32,933 nucleotides of DNA from Eubacteriaceae bacterium (lineage in GTDB: Bacteria > Bacillota > Clostridia > Lachnospirales > Lachnospiraceae): NCBI GenBank assembly GCA_910574915.1, contig CAJTCR010000057.1:1-32933 (forward strand). The letters run 5' to 3'. The notes beneath the pieces were generated by a model. It worked only from the letters and a program-made list of their open reading frames with translations, was not told the origin of the DNA and did no database searches. The translations under genes and the position numbers were made by a program. Below are positions 24,801-32,802 of this stretch, piece after piece. Each line of letters opens with the position of its first letter. Position 1 is the stretch's first letter.

Positions 24801-27800
24801 GCGGAGAAATTTGATGGTTACACCCTTCCGAGGGATACCGCAGAGGGCGTTATCCGGCAGTATGGGAAGGAACGTGTAGAAATTGTCCTTGCCAATACAA
24901 TCACGCACTTATCCCATGACGGGCGTTTTTCCCCAAACAATAAGGAATGGGCGAAAAGCCTTGTGCCTTCCGCTGACTGGCAGACAAGGGATTATATCGT
25001 CACGTCCCACCCGGCTGTTTTGGACGGTTTCACCAATCAGGCAAGGCGGTTTATAGAGCGTGACAGAGAACCGGAAAAAATGGCTGTACCGGAGCAGGAA
25101 GCGGAAATCTCCGGGGAAAATATTCAAAGTCCCGAAGCGGAAAGTAAAGCCAGTGAAAGTGAAAAAGCACTAATTGAAAGGCTTGCGGAAATGTCCGCAG
25201 TGGTAAAAATCTGCGGTGCGCTGTCCATGAAAGATGTGGTCGGCTGGAATGAGGATACCGGGGCGGTTGCCATAGAGGATGCTGACAGGAGGTTAGAGGG
25301 CAAGGCAGTTTATGACACCCTGTTTCTGGAAGCCGCCGATTATGTACTGATGCAGTCATTAAGCGGCAATGCGGAAAAAGCGGTGGAGATGGATGCTCTG
25401 CTGAAGGAAGCACAGAAGTATGCGGCACGTTATGAGAATGAGCCGGGACAGCAGAGGGAAAGACAAGCTGCGGAAGTATCTGAAGCAGAGCCGGCAGGAG
25501 AACGCTGGGAGGAAAATCACCCGGATGCAGAGCCGGAAAAACGGGCAGAAGAACCAGAACAGGAAGAAACAGTACGCTTTACGGTTTCGGAAACTTCGGA
25601 TGCCTTTACAGAGCCTTATGCGGTGTGGGACAGCGAAACGCAGGATTATTATGTAACAGGCGATGGCACAGTGCCGACATTTGATATACCGGAGGAAGCG
25701 GATGTTTTCTGCCAAAATCTCAACGGAGATTTACAGGGGAAAGAGGCAGAAAATGTGGTTACAGAGCCGGAAACTGTTTCAGAATCAAAAGATACTGCTG
25801 AAAAAGATGATTTCTCCGACATTGACACACAGGCAGTCCGGGAAGGTCTGGAAAAAGCCGGGATTGTGGACGGGCAGTTAGTAGATGAAACCGCCTTAGA
25901 AAACGATCCGTTTATCCGGCAGGTCATGGGCGATGTGGAAACGCTGACCGGGGGCAGTCCGCCAGAGCCGGAAAAAGTACCACAAAAAGAGCCGGAGATT
26001 GATAAAACAGGCACAGTCAATTACCGCATTTCTTTCAATGAAGCAGAGAATACCGGGAAAGGATTTGCGCCGAAAGAGAAATTCCGGCAGAACGTGGAAG
26101 CCATACGAACCCTTGAAAAGATTGAAAGTGAACGCCGCACTGCCACACCGGAGGAACAGGAAGTCTTAGCAAAATATGTGGGGTGGGGCGGTCTTGCCGA
26201 TGCTTTTGATTCTTCCAAAGCGAACTGGGCGAATGAGTATCAGGAATTAAAAAGCCTGCTATCCCCGGAGGAATACTCTTCCGCAAGGGAAAGCACGTTA
26301 AATGCCCACTACACAAGCCCGGTCATCATTCAGGCAATCTATGACGCAGTGGGGAAAATGGGGTTTACCAGAGGGAACGTGTTAGATCCCGCCGCAGGCA
26401 TCGGGAATTTTTATGGCTGTCTGCCGGAGGAAATGGCGGGGAGCAGACTGTACGGGGCGGAGCTTGACGGGATAACCGGGCGCATCGCAAAACAGCTTTA
26501 CCCTCATGCGGACATTCAAATCACAGGCTTTGAGAATACCAGTTATCCCAATGACTTTTTTGACGTGGCGGTAGGAAATGTGCCTTTCGGACAATATAAA
26601 GTGTCTGACAGGCAGTATGACAAGCACAATTTTTTGATACACGATTATTTTTTCGCAAAGACTTTGGATAAAGTGCGTCCGGGCGGCATTGTTGCCTTTG
26701 TCACTTCAAAGGGGACGATGGATAAGAAAAATCCGGAGGTGCGGAAATACCTTGCACAGCGGGCGGAGCTTTTAGGGGCGGTCAGGCTTCCGAACACAGC
26801 CTTTAAGGAAAATGCGGGTACGGAGGTCACTTCGGATATTCTGTTCTTAAAGAAGCGTGACCGGGTGTTAGACATTGAACCGGACTGGGTGCATCTGACG
26901 GAAAAAGATGGTATCGTGATGAACCAGTATTTCGCAGACCACCCGGAAATGGTGCTTGGAAAAATGGAAATGGTTACAGGGGCGCATGGCATGGAGAGCG
27001 CCTGTCTGCCGGATGATTCCCTTCCCCTGTCGGCGCAGCTTAAACATGCGCTCTCTTATGTGGAGGGCAGCATCGAGCAGGCGGATTTCAATGAGATTGA
27101 TGATGAGCTGGCAAGGGAGAACATACCCGCCGATCCGGAGGTGAAGAATTACAGTTACACCGTTGTGGACGATAAAGTGTATTACCGGGAAAATTCCATT
27201 ATGAAGCCTGTGGACGTTTCGGAGAAAGCGGAGCAGCGCATGAAGGGCATGGTGGCGCTCCGGGACTGTACGCAGGAACTGATAAACTTCCAGTTGGAAG
27301 AATACCCGGATGAAATGATTAAAAACAAACAGACGGAGCTAAACCAGCTCTACGATGATTTCTCCAAGAAATTCGGTCTTATCAGTTCACAGACCAATAA
27401 AAGGGCGTTCAATCAGGATTCCAGCTACTGCCTGTTATGTTCCCTTGAAAATCTGGACGATGAGGGGAAGTTTATTGGCAAGGCGGATATGTTCACGAAG
27501 CGTACCATTAAAAAGCAGGAAGTTGTGACGAGCGTGGACACAGCCAGTGAAGCGCTGGCGGTATCTTTAAGCGAGAAGGTGGGCGTGGATTTAGCCTATA
27601 TGTCACAGCTTGCGGATAAAAGCGAGGAAGAAATCACAAAAGAGCTTGCCGGGGTAATCTTCCAGAACCCGGTCACAGAGGAATGGGAAACCGCAGACGA
27701 GTATTTAAGCGGGAATGTGCGGGAGAAGCTGTCAGTGGCGAGAACCTTTGCGGAAAACCACCCGGAATACGCCATTAACGTGTCCTCACTGGAAAGCGTA

Positions 27801-30800
27801 CAGCCGAAGGAGCTTGACGCATCGGAGATTGAGGTGCGTATCGGCGCAACATGGATTTCCACAAAATATATTGAGGACTTCATGCGTGAAACTTTTGAAA
27901 CGCCGGGATACCTGCTTGAACGTAAGACAATGGGCATACAGTATTCAGGCGTGACCGGGCAGTGGAACGTGAAGGGGAAAAATGCGGACAGGGGAAACGC
28001 ACTTGTCAATATGACTTACGGAACAGGGCGGGCAAACGCATACAGGATTTTAGAGGATTCCTTAAACTTGCGTGACACCCGTATTTTTGACATTGTGACA
28101 GAGGACGGGAAAGAAAAAAGAGTCCTCAACAAAAAGGAAACCATGCTTGCAAGCCAGAAGCAGGAAGCAATCCGGGAAGCCTTTAAGGACTGGGTGTTTC
28201 GTGATCCGGAGCGCAGGCAGGATTTATGCGCAAAATATAACGAGCTTTTCAACTCCACCAGACCGAGGGAATATGACGGTTCGCACTTAAAATTCCCAGG
28301 CATGACACCGGACATTGTACTTAGACCACACCAGCTTAACGCTGTGGCGCATCAGTTATACGGAGATAATACCTTGCTTGCCCATTGCGTGGGTGCGGGA
28401 AAGACTTTTGAAATGATTGCGGCGGCAATGGAAAACAAGCGGTTGGGACTGTGCCAGAAAAGCCTGTTTGTTGTGCCGAACCATTTGACGGAGCAGTGGG
28501 CGAGCGACTTTCTGCGCCTGTATCCGGGTGCGAATATCTTAGCGGCAACCAAGAAAGATTTTGAACCCGCCAACCGGAAAAAGTTCTGCTCCAGAATCGC
28601 AACCGGGGATTACGACGCTGTGATTATCGGACATTCTCAATTCGAGAAAATCCCGCTTTCCACCGAAAGACAGATGGCGATGATTGAAAGGCAGATAACG
28701 GAAGTTGAAATGGCAATCGAAGCGCTCAAAGCGGAAAATGGCGAGCGTTACTCCATTAAGCAGATGGAAAAAACAAAGAAATCACTGTCCGCAAGGTTGA
28801 GCCGGTTAAATGATTCCAGCCGGAAGGACAATGTTGTGACCTTTGAACAGTTGGGCGTGGATCGGCTGTTTGTAGACGAAAGCCATAATTACAAAAACCT
28901 GTTCCTCTACACAAAAATGCGGAACGTGGCGGGCATCGCACAGACGGAAGCGCAGAAATCCTCGGATATGTTTGCCAAGTGCCAGTACATGGACGAACTG
29001 ACCGGAGGGAAGGGCATCACATTTGCGACGGGTACGCCAATCTCAAATAGCATGACGGAATTATACACCAATATGCGTTATCTCCAGTACAACACCTTAC
29101 AGCGATTGGGGTTAGGGCATTTTGACAGTTGGGCGGCATCATTCGGGGAAACTCAGACAGCCATAGAACTTGCACCGGAGGGTACTGGATACCGGGCAAA
29201 GACGAGATTTGCGAAGTTTTTCAATCTTCCAGAGCTGATTGCGTTATTTAAGGAGAGTGCCGACATTCAGACACCGGATATGTTAAAGCTGCCTGTGCCG
29301 GAAGCGGATTATGAAAATATTGTGTTAAAGCCGAGCGAGTACCAGCAGGACATGGTTCAGTCCCTTGCGGACAGGGCGGAGGCAGTCAGGGACAGGAAAG
29401 TGCAGCCGAACATCGACAATATGCTGAAAATCACCAACGATGGAAGAAAGTTAGCGTTAGACCAGCGGCTCATCAATGATATGCTCCCGGATGAAGAAAA
29501 CTCCAAAGCCACAACCTGTGTGGAGAAAGCGTTTGAGATTTGGGAGCATACAAAAGAGCAGAAGTCAGCACAGCTTATCTTCTGCGATTTATCCACACCG
29601 AAGGGAGATGGGACATTTAACGTATATGAGGACATCAGGGATAAACTCATGGCGAAGGGAGTGCCGGAGAATGAGATAGCTTTTATCCATAACGCCAATA
29701 CGGAAACAAGGAAAGCGGAGCTGTTCGCAAAAGTTAGAAGCGGGCAGGTTCGTTTTTTGTTAGGCTCAACCGCAAAAATGGGAGCCGGAACCAACGTGCA
29801 GGACAGGCTCATCGCATTACACCACCTCGATGTGCCCTGGCGTCCGTCCGACATTGAACAGCAGGAAGGGCGGATTTTAAGACAGGGCAACATGAATGAC
29901 AAGGTAAAGATTTTCCGGTATGTGACGGAGGGGACATTCGATTCGTACAGTTGGCAGCTTATCGAGAACAAGCAGAAATTCATTGGGCAGATTATGACGA
30001 GCAAATCCCCAGTCAGAAGCTGTGAGGACATAGACGAAGCGGCTCTCACTTATGCCGAGGTGAAAGCTCTGGCAACGGGCAATCCCTACATAAAAGAAAA
30101 GATGGATTTAGATATTCAGGTATCCAAGCTAAAGCTGTTAAAGGCGAACCACACCAGTCAGAAGTACCGCTTAGAGGACAACATCGTGAAGCATTACCCG
30201 GTACAGATTGCTTCCATGAAAGAACGCCTTGCGGGGTATCGTGCCGACATTCAGACCTACGCACAGAATAAATTCCCGGATAAAGACACTTTCTCCATAA
30301 AAATCGGGAACCGGGTATATACGGACAAAAAGGAAGCCGGGGCAGCGCTGATTGATATGTGCCGGAGCGCAAAACAGCCGAATATGGCGGTCACAATCGG
30401 GGAGTATCAGGGGTTTAAGATGAGCGTTTCCTTCGATTCGTTCTTTTCCAAGTTTACGGTCAACTTAAAGGGTAGCATCAGCCATGAAGTGGAAATCGGC
30501 ACTGATCCGTTGGGAAATTTGCAGAGGTTAAGCAACGCTTTAGAGGGCATGACCGGGAGAATGGAAACAGTGGCACAGAAACTGGAGAACGTGGAGCATC
30601 AGCTTGAAACCGCAAAGGTGGAGGTCACAAAGCCATTCGCACAGGAAACGGAGCTTGCGGAGAAACTGGAACGCCTGACAGAGCTAAATGCCCTGTTAAA
30701 CATGGACGAAAAGGGCGGCGATGGGATTGATATGGATGATGAGCCGGAGAATGATGGGGAACAGGAGGAACTTGATACAGAGGAAATGGGGCATGATGCG

Positions 30801-31016
30801 GAAGCGGTGGCGGATGCGCCTTTTAAGCCCCAGATAAACCGGGCAGTATCAGAAAAAGTGGCAGAGCATGGGAAGGAACGTATGCTGGCGGACAGTCCGA
30901 GAGGGCGTATTTCCGTAAAAGAGAAACTTGCCGAGATGCGCCAGAAGGCATACGGGCAGAAAGCGCCGGAAAAACCGGATATTTCAAAGGGTAAAGGGAA
31001 GGAGGAGAGTTTGTAG
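21879..31016 (+). CDS. Giant N6-methylase/helicase fusion (DarB-like anti-restriction candidate)
   Basis: The 3045-residue protein starts with a domain seen in many Clostridia ICE proteins (LYKYPFKDQLLIYAQRPD near residue 35). A disordered acidic linker follows (about 303-420, overlapping tnpV in another frame). Two related repeat domains come next (one with YAKYRQGKTPEEMAEFLKNE near 630, one with YEYFMEGHDKKENIAFLKNE near 850), then Glu-rich linkers and a methylase core with LDPAAGIGNF near 1505 and GNVPFG near 1566. A superfamily 2 helicase completes it: Walker A CVGAGKTFE near 2170, DESH near 2333, ATGTPISNS near 2385 and QQEGRILRQG near 2660. The C-terminal tail is coiled-coil. Phage P1 DarB has a comparable methylase-helicase make-up and protects incoming DNA from restriction; the same role is inferred here. 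GGAGG precedes the ATG. The catalytic motif reads NVPF instead of the usual NPPF/Y. Confidence 0.85.
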   Translation: MRKYDVISALSEETSKRVTRNEESWKKYLNTTSRLYKYPFKDQLLIYAQRPDATACASIEIWNEKMHCWVNKGAKGIALLDEEGSPYTGLRYVFDISDVHKARRIGRFPKLWEMREEHQEAVLNRLEGIYGDTNKEAGFTDRIREIASRIAQDCYGELASDMEYLKEGSFLEELDELNIAVRIRETLADSIAYTVLKRCGMEDVELAEEIQFPYIHEFNTIETLSHIGDSISDLSKPVLMEIGKAIGAYDREIAGKEASRNFAEKGLANTSGTRYNALKRESKAEDVQLTTQTGNAGERGNNNESDLREERGLHDTDVEDGRAAGGDAHEIRIDEEELLTGTQEGDLHRASAEREAERASSDHSGASGAEDGTADRADDEAGGSDGETQGGEPDALGSEGEQHQALGGGNRAERAGIQPVSEEATEKIENKELTEPGNGESALSGFSLSGEEIINRHWAKIEKGILQFDEFMVHKCPDIAGVMLFEPDKDKQTEYIKNSYRHGEYTEFYVGEERAGYRADESGMTLWSGTYQNRKAEAVISWEDVRNSIAFYMEKGEYLKEGQIPQWEEPKETEVYQQLSLFPTIEEQIGTIEAAQAGEKYIMPAAFSLPKEQLEAILRTGGGRDNSRSRIYAKYRQGKTPEEMAEFLKNEYRTTGKGFDFGSNPISVWFNESGMSIGYGMSAKENPVAVMGWQEIEGVVRSLVENGSYMGANEVFLVDAVERQRVSNDLFNFFRDGIGEIPENIPIKTYNHPESMTNLCELLSTQEGRDVVAGELSHAKEQIDAGEKQIRWRYVKKPEHLLSEIADLSTEKTEYPVQDSVEVLHEDFITQDEIDERLTGGSNYHHGQFRIYEYFMEGHDKKENIAFLKNEYGTGGGSPALIGSDRGDEWHDSKGIKLGKGRIGDPYAKVLLKWNVVEKRIRELVNADKYLTPKGKEAFAQYKKEQAEEAMRREQEKLEHGIRVECKDAIEKAIAEKFDGYTLPRDTAEGVIRQYGKERVEIVLANTITHLSHDGRFSPNNKEWAKSLVPSADWQTRDYIVTSHPAVLDGFTNQARRFIERDREPEKMAVPEQEAEISGENIQSPEAESKASESEKALIERLAEMSAVVKICGALSMKDVVGWNEDTGAVAIEDADRRLEGKAVYDTLFLEAADYVLMQSLSGNAEKAVEMDALLKEAQKYAARYENEPGQQRERQAAEVSEAEPAGERWEENHPDAEPEKRAEEPEQEETVRFTVSETSDAFTEPYAVWDSETQDYYVTGDGTVPTFDIPEEADVFCQNLNGDLQGKEAENVVTEPETVSESKDTAEKDDFSDIDTQAVREGLEKAGIVDGQLVDETALENDPFIRQVMGDVETLTGGSPPEPEKVPQKEPEIDKTGTVNYRISFNEAENTGKGFAPKEKFRQNVEAIRTLEKIESERRTATPEEQEVLAKYVGWGGLADAFDSSKANWANEYQELKSLLSPEEYSSARESTLNAHYTSPVIIQAIYDAVGKMGFTRGNVLDPAAGIGNFYGCLPEEMAGSRLYGAELDGITGRIAKQLYPHADIQITGFENTSYPNDFFDVAVGNVPFGQYKVSDRQYDKHNFLIHDYFFAKTLDKVRPGGIVAFVTSKGTMDKKNPEVRKYLAQRAELLGAVRLPNTAFKENAGTEVTSDILFLKKRDRVLDIEPDWVHLTEKDGIVMNQYFADHPEMVLGKMEMVTGAHGMESACLPDDSLPLSAQLKHALSYVEGSIEQADFNEIDDELARENIPADPEVKNYSYTVVDDKVYYRENSIMKPVDVSEKAEQRMKGMVALRDCTQELINFQLEEYPDEMIKNKQTELNQLYDDFSKKFGLISSQTNKRAFNQDSSYCLLCSLENLDDEGKFIGKADMFTKRTIKKQEVVTSVDTASEALAVSLSEKVGVDLAYMSQLADKSEEEITKELAGVIFQNPVTEEWETADEYLSGNVREKLSVARTFAENHPEYAINVSSLESVQPKELDASEIEVRIGATWISTKYIEDFMRETFETPGYLLERKTMGIQYSGVTGQWNVKGKNADRGNALVNMTYGTGRANAYRILEDSLNLRDTRIFDIVTEDGKEKRVLNKKETMLASQKQEAIREAFKDWVFRDPERRQDLCAKYNELFNSTRPREYDGSHLKFPGMTPDIVLRPHQLNAVAHQLYGDNTLLAHCVGAGKTFEMIAAAMENKRLGLCQKSLFVVPNHLTEQWASDFLRLYPGANILAATKKDFEPANRKKFCSRIATGDYDAVIIGHSQFEKIPLSTERQMAMIERQITEVEMAIEALKAENGERYSIKQMEKTKKSLSARLSRLNDSSRKDNVVTFEQLGVDRLFVDESHNYKNLFLYTKMRNVAGIAQTEAQKSSDMFAKCQYMDELTGGKGITFATGTPISNSMTELYTNMRYLQYNTLQRLGLGHFDSWAASFGETQTAIELAPEGTGYRAKTRFAKFFNLPELIALFKESADIQTPDMLKLPVPEADYENIVLKPSEYQQDMVQSLADRAEAVRDRKVQPNIDNMLKITNDGRKLALDQRLINDMLPDEENSKATTCVEKAFEIWEHTKEQKSAQLIFCDLSTPKGDGTFNVYEDIRDKLMAKGVPENEIAFIHNANTETRKAELFAKVRSGQVRFLLGSTAKMGAGTNVQDRLIALHHLDVPWRPSDIEQQEGRILRQGNMNDKVKIFRYVTEGTFDSYSWQLIENKQKFIGQIMTSKSPVRSCEDIDEAALTYAEVKALATGNPYIKEKMDLDIQVSKLKLLKANHTSQKYRLEDNIVKHYPVQIASMKERLAGYRADIQTYAQNKFPDKDTFSIKIGNRVYTDKKEAGAALIDMCRSAKQPNMAVTIGEYQGFKMSVSFDSFFSKFTVNLKGSISHEVEIGTDPLGNLQRLSNALEGMTGRMETVAQKLENVEHQLETAKVEVTKPFAQETELAEKLERLTELNALLNMDEKGGDGIDMDDEPENDGEQEELDTEEMGHDAEAVADAPFKPQINRAVSEKVAEHGKERMLADSPRGRISVKEKLAEMRQKAYGQKAPEKPDISKGKGKEESL
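22786..23139 (+). CDS. tnpV: TnpV family protein, encoded inside the giant gene in another frame
   Basis: The 117-residue product reads MNLTYEKNGDYMIPML..., with YGLMRKNYLQEHKKGIYTGL, LLKGKLKEHLLTI, EGVTEKLKAENQMLWVQKVN and RHSAEEIVLKELVYS. This is the complete TnpV pattern known from Tn4451-like elements (function unknown, length about 110-120). It is read in the +1 frame relative to the giant protein and has its own ATG and an AAAGGGG-like site. The overlapped part of the giant protein is low-complexity Asp, Glu, Gly and Ala, while the TnpV frame is family-like. So the TnpV frame is the constrained one and the giant frame reads through it. Confidence 0.8.
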   Translation: MNLTYEKNGDYMIPMLKMDEQPEGTLTKYGLMRKNYLQEHKKGIYTGLLLKGKLKEHLLTIQEQAEQRMELLTGQMMKQEGVTEKLKAENQMLWVQKVNSIRHSAEEIVLKELVYSL

Positions 31017-31022
31017 TCTATC

Positions 31023-31049
31023 GGGGCAGTCAAAAAACTTGACTGCTCC
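31023..31049 (+). terminator. Hairpin after the giant gene (terminator-like, no T-run)
   Basis: GGGGCAGTCAA (31023-31033) and TTGACTGCTCC (31039-31049) form an 11-bp stem with one G-T pair and a 5-nt loop. It starts 7 bp after the stop codon. No T-run follows on this strand; on the reverse strand the stem is also without a clear T-run, so termination would be weak. Confidence 0.4.
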
Positions 31050-31083
31050 ATACAAAGAATGTAATGTGCAAGATTAAAAGTGA

Positions 31084-31112
31084 ATGACGTCCAAAGCAGT
31101 TTATGATAAAAT
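31084..31112 (+). promoter_or_regulatory. Possible promoter of the AbiJ-like gene
   Basis: ATGACG (31084-31089), a 17-nt spacer and TAAAAT (31107-31112); TATGAT (31102-31107) is an alternative -10. It lies about 90 bp before the gene. The match is partial. Confidence 0.35.
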
Positions 31113-31198
31113 GTTTATATTTCAGAAGGGATAACTTTATTTCGTTTTGTATTATGGATTAGCGATGGAAATGCAATCCCTAGATTGGAGTTAATAAT

Positions 31199-32536
31199 AT
31201 GAGCAAAAAGAAGGATGGTTTAATAGAGATTCTTGCACAATATTTTTGGAATTACAAAAGCTATGAAATAGATGGAGTTATGAAAAGTTATGGAATATCT
31301 CCGAATGAATCACTCAATCCGCATGATAATAAGAAAATATATGCAAAAACAGGGTTAGAAAAACTATCAGAGGAAAAAATAGTTGAGTTATCACATCATA
31401 TAGTTAAAGATGCTGAAAGTGCCTTTTTAAATCGTCAAATGGAAAATTATCTAGGAGATAGCATATTTGAGTTTACCTATGTAACTCGAAGGAAATTAGC
31501 AGAATATTTAGGTATGTGCCCAAATTTTGAAGGAAACTTAACATTGGATGAATTATTGAGTGGTATTTGGGATTTAGACGAACCTTTTGATGATGGAGAG
31601 ATGTTTGTGTTTAGTAGAGCATCTATTTGGGACTACATTATGCAACATGTAATAAGAAATGATGATATATCATATAAAGATATGCTGCTAAATATTTTGA
31701 ATTTTAAATATATAAGTGACGATTCCGTAATAAAATTCTTGGAGAAGATGGTTAATCCGGAAACCAGAACGGGGGAGGAACAGGAGGAATATGTAAAGGG
31801 TATCAATGAGATTATTAGTGCTGATGGGTTTGAATTAGCCGTATCTGGAAAAACATCAAATGAACTCATTTATAAAGTTTATAGAAAAAATGCTATATGT
31901 AGTAATATGAAAAATCTTGTTTTTGCTCCATTAGGGAAGAAACCGGATATAGTGATTGATGACGCTATAGATAATGAATTAAAGATTGTTGGCGATACAG
32001 ATAATTGCTTGTTTTATAACTTTGAGCCAAATTCAGATGGTTTATCATGGAAAACCCTTGTGAAATGGTGGGAGCCTAAATCGTTAAACGAAAATGTTCA
32101 ACAAGACTTGTTTACACGCTTGCTTAATTCTATGGATTCAAAACCAGAAAAGTATTTTTTTACTCAATATTACAAGATTTATGAGGAAAGAGAAGATTTT
32201 CCGGCACTGATTCCACAAGTGTATTTGCACTATGATCCACATGCGAAGATTTGGAGGGGTAGTGGTGTTGTTTATACTCACCAGCGAATGGACTTTTTAA
32301 TGTTGCTATCTAATGGTGTGCGAATAGTTATTGAAATTGATGGTAAACAGCATTATTCAGAGGGGGATAAATCTTCTCCAAAACTATATTCTGAAATGGT
32401 TATTGATACAAGGGAATTACAATTAAAAGGCTATGAGGTATATAGGTTTGGCGGTTATGAATTTATGAATATTACAGAATCAAAAAGGATGATTGGAGAT
32501 TTTTTTGAGAAGTTATTTAAAAAATATTCTATTTAG
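31199..32536 (+). CDS. AbiJ-like abortive-infection candidate with C-terminal PD-(D/E)XK nuclease domain
   Basis: The 445-residue protein has an N-terminal part (LIEILAQYFWNYKSYEIDGV) and a middle part with FLEKMVNPETRTGEEQEEYV, EIISADGFEL and SGKTSNELIYKV. I associate these with the AbiJ N-terminal domain class (AbiJ-NTD3 type). The C-terminus carries RMDFLMLL ... VIEIDGKQHYSEG, then ELQLKGYEVYRFGGYEF: a DUF559/Vsr-like nuclease core with Asp near 365, Glu near 379 and Lys near 383. That pairing suggests a single-gene defence protein in which the N-terminal part controls a DNA-cutting domain; this is inferred. The gene is AT-rich, has its own possible promoter and stands alone, so it looks like cargo acquired downstream of the giant gene. 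GGAG precedes the ATG. Confidence 0.7.
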   Translation: MSKKKDGLIEILAQYFWNYKSYEIDGVMKSYGISPNESLNPHDNKKIYAKTGLEKLSEEKIVELSHHIVKDAESAFLNRQMENYLGDSIFEFTYVTRRKLAEYLGMCPNFEGNLTLDELLSGIWDLDEPFDDGEMFVFSRASIWDYIMQHVIRNDDISYKDMLLNILNFKYISDDSVIKFLEKMVNPETRTGEEQEEYVKGINEIISADGFELAVSGKTSNELIYKVYRKNAICSNMKNLVFAPLGKKPDIVIDDAIDNELKIVGDTDNCLFYNFEPNSDGLSWKTLVKWWEPKSLNENVQQDLFTRLLNSMDSKPEKYFFTQYYKIYEEREDFPALIPQVYLHYDPHAKIWRGSGVVYTHQRMDFLMLLSNGVRIVIEIDGKQHYSEGDKSSPKLYSEMVIDTRELQLKGYEVYRFGGYEFMNITESKRMIGDFFEKLFKKYSI

Positions 32537-32600
32537 AACGAATGTTTTTTCGGACAAAGATTGCATACAGCGATAAAAGCAGGAAGGAGATAGGACTAAA

Positions 32601-32648
32601 TTGCAGAAATCGAAACGAATAAGGGCAGTAATATTCACTCAAAAGTAA
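32601..32648 (+). CDS. Short leader peptide (TTG start)
   Basis: A 15-codon frame (MQKSKRIRAVIFTQK) begins with TTG 12 nt or so after GGAAGGAG. Its layout (AGGA-AGGAG, spacer ending AAATTG) matches the leader at 21779, although the peptide differs. A terminator hairpin and then another gene start follow, which suggests attenuation-type control or simply a spent gene start. Confidence 0.3.
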   Translation: MQKSKRIRAVIFTQK

Positions 32649-32673
32649 AAGTCAATAAAAATAGTATACAGAG

Positions 32674-32698
32674 AGCAGCCAGAAATGGCTGCTTTTAT
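32674..32698 (+). terminator. Intrinsic terminator / attenuator
   Basis: AGCAGCCA (32674-32681) and TGGCTGCT (32686-32693) form a perfect 8-bp stem with a GAAA tetraloop, followed by TTTAT. It lies between the short leader and the start of the truncated downstream gene. Confidence 0.65.
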
Positions 32699-32730
32699 CA
32701 TGCTCAAAATTAAACGGAGGTATTAAAGAA

Positions 32731-32802
32731 ATGGAAACAGCAGGACAGAACACAAAACAGGTTATGGAGGAAAATGACGCATTAAAGGTAAACGGTAGAT
32801 AG
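32731..32802 (+). pseudogene. Unknown ICE gene, 5' fragment cut by the right IS copy
   Basis: ATG 32731, preceded by ACGGAGG, opens METAGQNTKQVMEENDALK, then the frame runs into the IS end and stops at TAG 32800-32802 after four more residues. The gene's remainder must lie beyond the IS. I do not recognise it; position suggests one of the accessory ICE genes that follow the giant helicase. Confidence 0.6.

Larger units (their letters stand above)
6957..32787 (+). mobile_element. CTn4/Tn1549-type integrative conjugative element (partial) with cargo
   Basis: The order Maff2, VirB6-like CD1112, PrgI, VirB4-like CD1110, CD1108-like hydrolase, DUF4315, CD1107-like DUF4366, topoisomerase III, HTH, giant methylase-helicase is the recognised transfer block of this family. 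A radical SAM gene and two AT-rich nuclease modules interrupt it. The coupling protein, relaxase and integrase of the ICE itself are not in the window; both ends are cut by other mobile DNA. Confidence 0.85.
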
